A DNA stretch of 64,000 nucleotides from Pseudorasbora parva (Eukaryota; Chordata; Actinopteri; Cypriniformes; Gobionidae). The translations under genes and the position numbers were made by a program. Under the pieces are notes generated by a model. The model did no database searches and was not told the DNA's origin. It saw nothing but the letters and a program-made list of their open reading frames with translations. The stretch covers positions 37,664,992 through 37,728,991 of the forward strand of contig NC_090188.1 in the NCBI RefSeq assembly GCF_024679245.1, in the 5' to 3' direction. Positions 57,840-64,000 of this stretch are shown here, piece by piece; the first letter of the stretch is position 1; every line of letters starts with the position of its first letter.

Positions 57840-59660
57840 AGTGGTTCCTTACCTTTTTATTAGTCTTCCCATCAACCCCATAATTAAACAAAAAGGCGGG
57901 ATATATCACACAAACCAATCATGTCCAGTTAAAACCAATCACCTTTGGTGTGACTTTCCCCCATTCATTCTCAAATACACCCCACTAAACTTTACGGGGT
58001 CTGTTAAGGGTCAGTGGACTCAGGGGAGGCAAAAGAGACACATTTTGTAATATTTGCATTGTTTTATTTGTGCAATATGGATTATTTTCTCATCCTTTTT
58101 TTTGAGGAGGCACTGCCTCCATTGCCTCCCCTCCACTGAATATATTTCCTGCAATATTAATATGTGAGATTCCTGTATAATCATCAACTACTGCATAAAT
58201 TCATTTTGACTTGAAGTAGGCGAGCACAGAGCACCCACGGTGTTGCTGATGAAATGAGAACCATTTTATTGAAGGCATCCACCCATTGTTCAAAAAGAGA
58301 TATGTTATTCAAAGCTTATGTTCTACAAGGCCCACACTCGCACTCTCTCTCGCCAAACCATTACATAAGGAGCTTATTGTGCTTGTGTTAGAACACGCTC
58401 TGAAAGAAATGAATCAGATTATGCACACTAGCTTAGCAAAAACAGATTGTCACATAGTTCAGTTTCAGGACAGAATAGGAACAGCATTCACCGGCCTGCC
58501 CAGATTTAATAATTGCTCATGGATTAAGGTCTAATAAGGACAATTCATTTGAAATTAAAATGTAATCGTAATATATCTGATGAGTGTTTAAATGCGACAC
58601 ATGAAAATGTAAGGATCGTGATGCAGTCTAATGGCTACTACAAATTCACAACCATAACCATAACCATAAAAAAATCTGTTGGAAATCATACTACTTGTAA
58701 TTGTTCAGCATGTCATAGGGCTCAAATAAATGCCAATATAAAATCATTTTGCGATTCAGAATTGATTATTTGCTTTGGTGAAAAAAAATGGAGGCAATCA
58801 CTTGGAAACTGAAATAGAAAACATAAAAATGCATCCCCCAATACACAGATGCAATTAGTAACCAGTGAAATAAAACCAAAAACCAAATTATAATTTGTGC
58901 ATGCATTGTTTGAGAGCACTATCATTGAGGGGTGAATAGTAAATGAAAAACAATCAAATAAAAAGATGTTTAAGGGTCTCTCAAGCTGGAAAAAAAGCAT
59001 TAACTGGGGAAAAAAATATTTGGAGGATTTTTATTATTAAAAAAAAGCCTACATGTATTTCTAAGAAAGTTTTAACTTAATCCAGTAGTGCTGTAAATAA
59101 TTGTTGACTGTACTAAACAAGCGTGCCACTCAAGTCCTGAAAAGTAAAGCCAAAGCGACACGATCGCCCCCATGTTGCTGGATCTGGATGCAGTATAGGT
59201 CATAAATCCGCCCTTCAAGGAATGTAATGGGACGTGAGACAAAATAAACAATCAAATTGCACTTCAAATATCCAAAGACGGTTTCAGTCATTTTAGGCAG
59301 TTTTTATCACGCTGATGTTAGTTCAAGGGTTCGTTCTTTAAATAAGTTTAGTTTTAGTTATGATTGATGGCTTCTCTGAGGGAAGTTGTCACTGAGGCAC
59401 CAACGGACTTTTTCCTGGATCTTTTCGAGGAGACTGGAGATTTAATTTTAATCTCTACATTTCCATAACTGTTTATTTCACACCAACATAATGAGTTGTT
59501 CTGTGTGTGAACAAGACCTTGAAATCGCGGCTCCACTTCTTGCAGACTCGAGCTCCAAGTTCACTACTGCGCAGACTCGACACTCAATATGTCAGCGCCA
59601 TATTGGGACATTGGCAGCTTCACTTAGTACTATAGAAGGGAGTGAAGTTGCGTTGTCCAT
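57840..59660. other. Gene-free stretch
   Basis: No exon recognised. 58095-58140 (GAGGAGGCACTGCCTCCATT) is a short inverted GC-rich motif of a probable repeat. Confidence 0.4.
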
Positions 59661-59679
59661 TTTTTTTTATCCATTAAAG

Positions 59680-59950
59680 CAGTGTTTCCCAACCTTTTTT
59701 CAGTCATGGCACCCTTTGAAAATTTTCAACATTTTGCGGCACCCCCTCGTATATATTATGCTAGGGGTGTATCAGTACCGATTGCTCACGGTTCGGTTTG
59801 TATCACGGTTTTATATTCACTTAAAATGAACATAAATTATATAAAGAAACACCAGTTTTGTTGTGCCTTGTAGGCACACTTGAAAAAATAACAGTAGCAA
59901 TCATAATTTTTATTTTACATTAAAAAAATGGGGGGGGGGGTGCAGGCGGC
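59680..59950 (+). repeat. hAT-like end plus fragment of a second hAT-like repeat
   Basis: CAGTGTTTCCCAACCTTTTT and CATGGCACCC are a typical hAT terminus. GGGGTGTATCAGTACCG (59764) starts another element inside it. The far ends were not found. A run of ten G lies at 59931-59940. Confidence 0.5.
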
Positions 59951-60308
59951 CTATAACTGTAAATCACTAGAAAGGACCACTTCAGTATGTTAAATAGTCT
60001 ATATGGATTATCATTTATTACAACATGTAATCACTATTTACATCAGCTGCAATTAACTTTAAAATGCATTTTTTCAAAGCCGATTTCATTCAGATTTCAT
60101 TCAGTAACATTAGGTTTTTTCTGATTTATGTGCTGTTTAATGTTTGATGATCTTAAAATGATGGTAAAAAAACGGCAGCTTCAAGTTAAATAACCGTATA
60201 GTATTAACTGAACTAATGTTAAATGACCAACCTATTGAAAGCTGTGTGATGAGTGGGTTGAGCGTCACATGATGACTCAAAGTATTATAATATATACAAT
60301 ACTAATAA

Positions 60309-62950
60309 TGCCTGGCTCACACTACGGGAGTTTTAGGACGATTTATGCCCGATTTTCCCCTCCCGAGACTCGAAGAAAAAATATTTTCCAGGACTCGGAT
60401 CGGTTCCGATGATCAGCGCAGATTATCTGGTAATGTGAGGTGTTCACAGATCAAATCTTGCACCTCCCGATCTGCTCTCACGCAAAAATACTAAAATACT
60501 TAGAAATTAGAAAACAATAAATGACAGTCGTCTGAACGTTCCTTCAATTTATTCTCGGTCACACACGTAATAACCAGCCTGAAAAATCTGCTACACTCCA
60601 GTACAAAAAGTGCGCATGCTCCACCTTTAAAGGGGGGGTGAAACACTCAGTTTCAGTCAATCTCATGTCAATCTTGAGTACCTATAGAGTAGTATTGCAT
60701 CCTTCATATCTCCGAAAAGTCTTTAGTTTTATTATATTTATAAAAGAAATATAGGCTGTACTGAGTCTTTCCGGAAAAAAACGAGCGTCTGGAGGCGTAT
60801 CGAGTGGGCGGAGCTAAAGAATGACGAGCGCGCACAAAGCGGTGACGTCCTCCAGCGTGGAGAAACCCATGGCTATCTCAGCTAATAGATATGATCCAGA
60901 ATCATTCGGAGGCTGAAATAAATTGAACAAGAGAAACAGCAACAGCAGGACATCCGTCTCTGTGGTAAGTACTGTATTTAGTGACCTGTCGACATTTGCA
61001 CTTGTTTACTCGCAGTTTATGAGGACATGATTCGGTTTATGGACTATTGTATGCGACTAAATCTTAGCAGTAGCAAGCAAAACGGTTTTGCACGTCAGGC
61101 TAGTGTAACGTTATACAGAGAACAGCAATGGAGTAACCGTTAGCGCATTTGAATGACGAAGCACGCGATCGTGTCGTTTACTGATGTTTACTCACGCGAC
61201 GATAGCCAACAGCACAGACATTTGAAGCAGTTTTACTCACCGGCTGCTTCCAAAGCAGGACCGAACCTTTATCGCTGGGACGGCTCCGTCAAAAACACAC
61301 TTCTTTGGTATGATTTGGAGAAGTCCTGTGACAGCAGTGACCGTGGAGATCCACTTTGCGACGCGACTGAAGCGATGTTGTGAAGCTTCCCGTCATTTCT
61401 GCGTTCAGATCGGTTCAAATGCAGCGCTGCCTTCCCGGAATGCTGTCCTGAAGCGTTGAAGTCGCTCGACGTCACCCATAGGAATAAAGTGGAGCACGGC
61501 GCGTCATTAGTGTTCACGGACGACTGGATCTGCAGCTGAGCGAGTGTTTATGTGAGTGCATTTCCTCTCTCACTCTAGTCGCACGCGCGCACCCTACCGG
61601 GAGAAGAGCCCGTACGGCCCATACAAGGACCTTCCGCTCTATTAACGTCAAGCTGAGCCATACTCGAAAAAAACTCTCCGAAACTTGTGAGAAACCGGAA
61701 GGAGTATTTTTGACACAGAAATACTCCATCAAACGTCCAACATTAGTTTTTGAAACTTTGTCTATGTTCAGGATGGGAATCCAAGTCTTTAACAGTGTAA
61801 AAAGCTCAGTATGCATGAAACAGCATTTCACCCCCCCTTTAAGGCTTTTCGCCTGGCTCCGCTGCGCCTGCCTCCGCTGACTGCGCGCGCTCCTCCCCAA
61901 ACAGACGAGGCGTTTATACTCGCCGCGCTCGCCGTTGTGCTATTCTTTGAAACGACAGAGGGCGACTCGGAGTAATTGTTCTATAAACCATCAGGAAAAG
62001 TGTCGAGAAGAAGTGGGCTAATGTACACAGGTGAGGATATTTTTTTTAAAACATTTCACCAAAAACCACACAACAAAAGAATTGTGTAAAACTCAGTAAA
62101 CCTTGGCTTAATATTATTACTTGTGACGTGAGAACAAAATATGCACTAAATTAACGATCTTAATTGATTATTCTTAATAATTCCTAATTTCCCTAAACTT
62201 TAGTGTCGTGATTTATTTATTTATTTATTTATTTGGTCAAACATGGATCTTTATTTAAAATGGCTTATTTCTGCTTTTGTAGGCTCATTCAGTAAATATA
62301 AGCAACTAATTTGTATGTTACAAAAAATCCGCTGCACACCACCAGGCGAAATGGGGTCTTGCGGACCCAATGCACACGACCCTCCGCGTCGACGTCATTT
62401 TTGCCGCGCGCATCCTCGCGCTCATGCGGACGCGTCGAGTATAAACAAGGCTTTATACGGCAAGCTCCGAGGGGAAAAATACATTGCGCGCACACACACA
62501 CACACACACAGCTATACACAACGAGCACCCGAACGACAGGATCAAATGAGGTCAATAGAATTACCTCCATTTCTCACTGAAGAACTGACAATCCATGTTG
62601 AGCCTGTCTGCATTGTCTAATCCACACTGGTTTATTCTTACACTTTTGGTTTTTCTCACAACAATGATCATTATTGATACAACAAGTTTTCATGCTTATC
62701 CATTTTGGCTTATCCATTTTGTTTCCCCCGCTTAAGATCTGCTGCGTAGATCACGTGACGCACTTCCTCTGGCAAGATAATCTTGATAATATTTTGTAGT
62801 GTGTGATGCTCCTTGATTTTCAAATCTTGTAGTGTGAGCATGTTTAAGATATGTGGGAAGAAAATCTGCAAGGATTCTCCTGAAGTGTGTGCTGTACCCA
62901 GATTTTCCAATCGGATAGGATTTTAAAACTCCTGTAGTGTGAGCCAGGCA
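60309..62950. mobile_element. PIF/Harbinger-like element with TAA duplication, containing a TTAA MITE
   Basis: The left TGCCTGGCTCACACTACGGG and the inverse of the right end (TGCCTGGCTCACACTACAGG) continue as GAGTTTTA on both sides, about 27 of 28 positions. TAA flanks both ends (60306-60308 and 62951-62953), the target size of Harbinger elements. No transposase ORF. The TTAA MITE at 60627-61842 and microsatellites at 62206-62235 (ATTT) and 62491-62510 (AC) add to its length. Confidence 0.75.
60627..61842. mobile_element. TTAA MITE with AGGGGGGGTGAAA ends, complete
   Basis: TTAA at 60627-60630 and 61839-61842. AGGGGGGGTGAAAC and TTTCACCCCCCCT are inverse. 1216 bp including the TTAAs. A degraded relative is at 12110-12799. 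No transposase ORF. Confidence 0.9.
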
Positions 62951-63059
62951 TAAATGTGTGTCATTCACACAAACCATTAAAAAAATCCAATAAACCCTAA
63001 TGTACATAACTGATTAAAGAAAGTTATTTCAATGAAAATACATCAAATGTGAAGTGTCT

Positions 63060-63300
63060 CAGGGAATTCTGGGAATGTCAAATTACGGTTTTTCACTGTA
63101 ATTACACAACGATTTGTTCTTTTTCACTTCTAAAAACTTTACTCATTTAACGGTATTTTACTGTAAAATTACACAAAACGTAAGGTTAGATCATTAACAG
63201 TTATTCACCGAAAATATAGTATGGAAAAATAATATGGTATGGTTTTTAACCGTTGCATTTTTACAGTCTTTCACAGTTAAATTTTTTATTTTCTTATATA
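63060..63300. repeat. ACGGTATTTTACTGTAAAA-type repeat
   Basis: Self-complementary ATTTTACTGTAAAAT plus ACGGTTTTTCACTGTAATT are motifs of a common fish MITE; the ends are not resolved. Confidence 0.45.
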
Positions 63301-64000
63301 TCACTTGTTTTTGCTTCTTCGCTTATGTTTTTATCCAGAGATTCTGCACTTGTTAGAATGTAACAGTCAACTTTAGGAAGTAAAAATCCCATACACTTTA
63401 CAATGAAGTTGGTTTTTAATCATTCTGTATAAACTTTTTATACAGACCTAACTGAAGCCAGTGTAATTTTAGCTTAATCTTAAAGGTTCACAACTACACT
63501 ACCCATAATGCTGAAGACAGTCCAATAATAAACAACCTGGTTGGTTTGGTTCATAGTTTTTTGTCTGAAAAAGGTGTTCACTGTTGCGCTCTGTTACTCA
63601 TGGACAACAGATGGTAAACAGAATGTTTTTTGTATCATCCACAATCTAGAACAACATGCAACATGGGACATAGTGCCAGGCAAACTGTATTACTACCCGA
63701 TTTGTTACCTAAAACAATCCAGGCAGAGCATTAAAATAAAAGGACACGATCAGTGGTCCAAACTCATTGAAGATTTATAGTTACGTCAAATACTTTAGAT
63801 GTCTGATTAAATCTCTATGCAATTATATCAGCAGACAGCAATAACCTTTTAAAAATGATGTCACTGAAAGAGAATAGATAAAAGAGCTGTTCAAAGAGGC
63901 TGCTTTGGCCTCCCTCAAGGCACATCACGCCTGGTTCATTCACACAAAATGTCCCACTGGCGGATGACTTTCACATCGGCCATCCTTTAGCTTCTCGCCA
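63301..64000. other. Gene-free stretch at window end
   Basis: No exon recognised. A 79-codon ORF at 63541-63780 has no family features. Confidence 0.4.

Noticed and set aside
63541..63780. 79-codon ORF near the window end
   Set aside because: No family features and no flanking exon signals.
63890..64000. Minus-strand peptide MADVKVIRQWDILCE that looks exon-like
   Set aside because: Only 15 codons before a stop, cut by the window edge; too little to call.

Overview
This window is vertebrate nuclear DNA, almost certainly from a bony fish of the carp/zebrafish group (Cypriniformes). Three things point there: the terminal coding exon of the vertebrate synaptic gene syndig1, a CYP3-type cytochrome P450 fragment with vertebrate splice signals, and a dense mix of Tc1, hAT, TTAA-flanked MITE, L2-like LINE, R2-superclade LINE and DIRS tyrosine-recombinase elements that is typical of cyprinid genomes. 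There are no operons, ribosome binding sites or CRISPR arrays. Most long ORFs are shadows in repeats.

Layout. 0-5 kb: a TIR element (500-1630), then a dead Tc1 element (1648-3697) split by a foldback element with two ~390 bp arms (2622-3530). 5-9.3 kb: L2-type LINE pieces, a cytochrome P450 pseudogene on the minus strand (6688-6952), and a Tc1 element split by a 1 kb hAT element with a perfect 8-bp target duplication. 9.3-16 kb: two piggyBac-like exon-1 fragments, one interrupted by a hAT element that itself carries a hAT MITE, plus a possible signal-peptide exon at 13716-13782. 16-22 kb: a mariner/Tc1-like remnant and a long L2-like LINE on the minus strand (17665-21180). 24.7-26.5 kb: a (GA)63 microsatellite and the C-terminal half of an R2-superclade LINE. 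32.6-36.5 kb: an old minus-strand DIRS element riddled with nested insertions. 37.1 kb: the last coding exon of syndig1 (minus strand); everything to its right is probably intron or sequence upstream of that exon. 38.8-42.8 kb: a DIRS element on the plus strand with near-perfect inverted terminal repeats and an intact internal complementary region but broken ORFs. 43-64 kb: MITEs, three Tc1 remnants, an L2 tail, a 29-bp minisatellite and a nested Harbinger-like element.

The only host coding sequence recognised with high confidence is syndig1. The P450 is probably dead, and the 13.7 kb exon is a candidate only. Most of the remaining identifiable sequence is transposable-element stratigraphy: who inserted into whom is often fixed by target-site duplications, several of which are perfect. 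The most interesting single object is the 38.8-42.8 kb DIRS element, whose replication ends look freshly regenerated although its own proteins are destroyed, suggesting mobilisation in trans.
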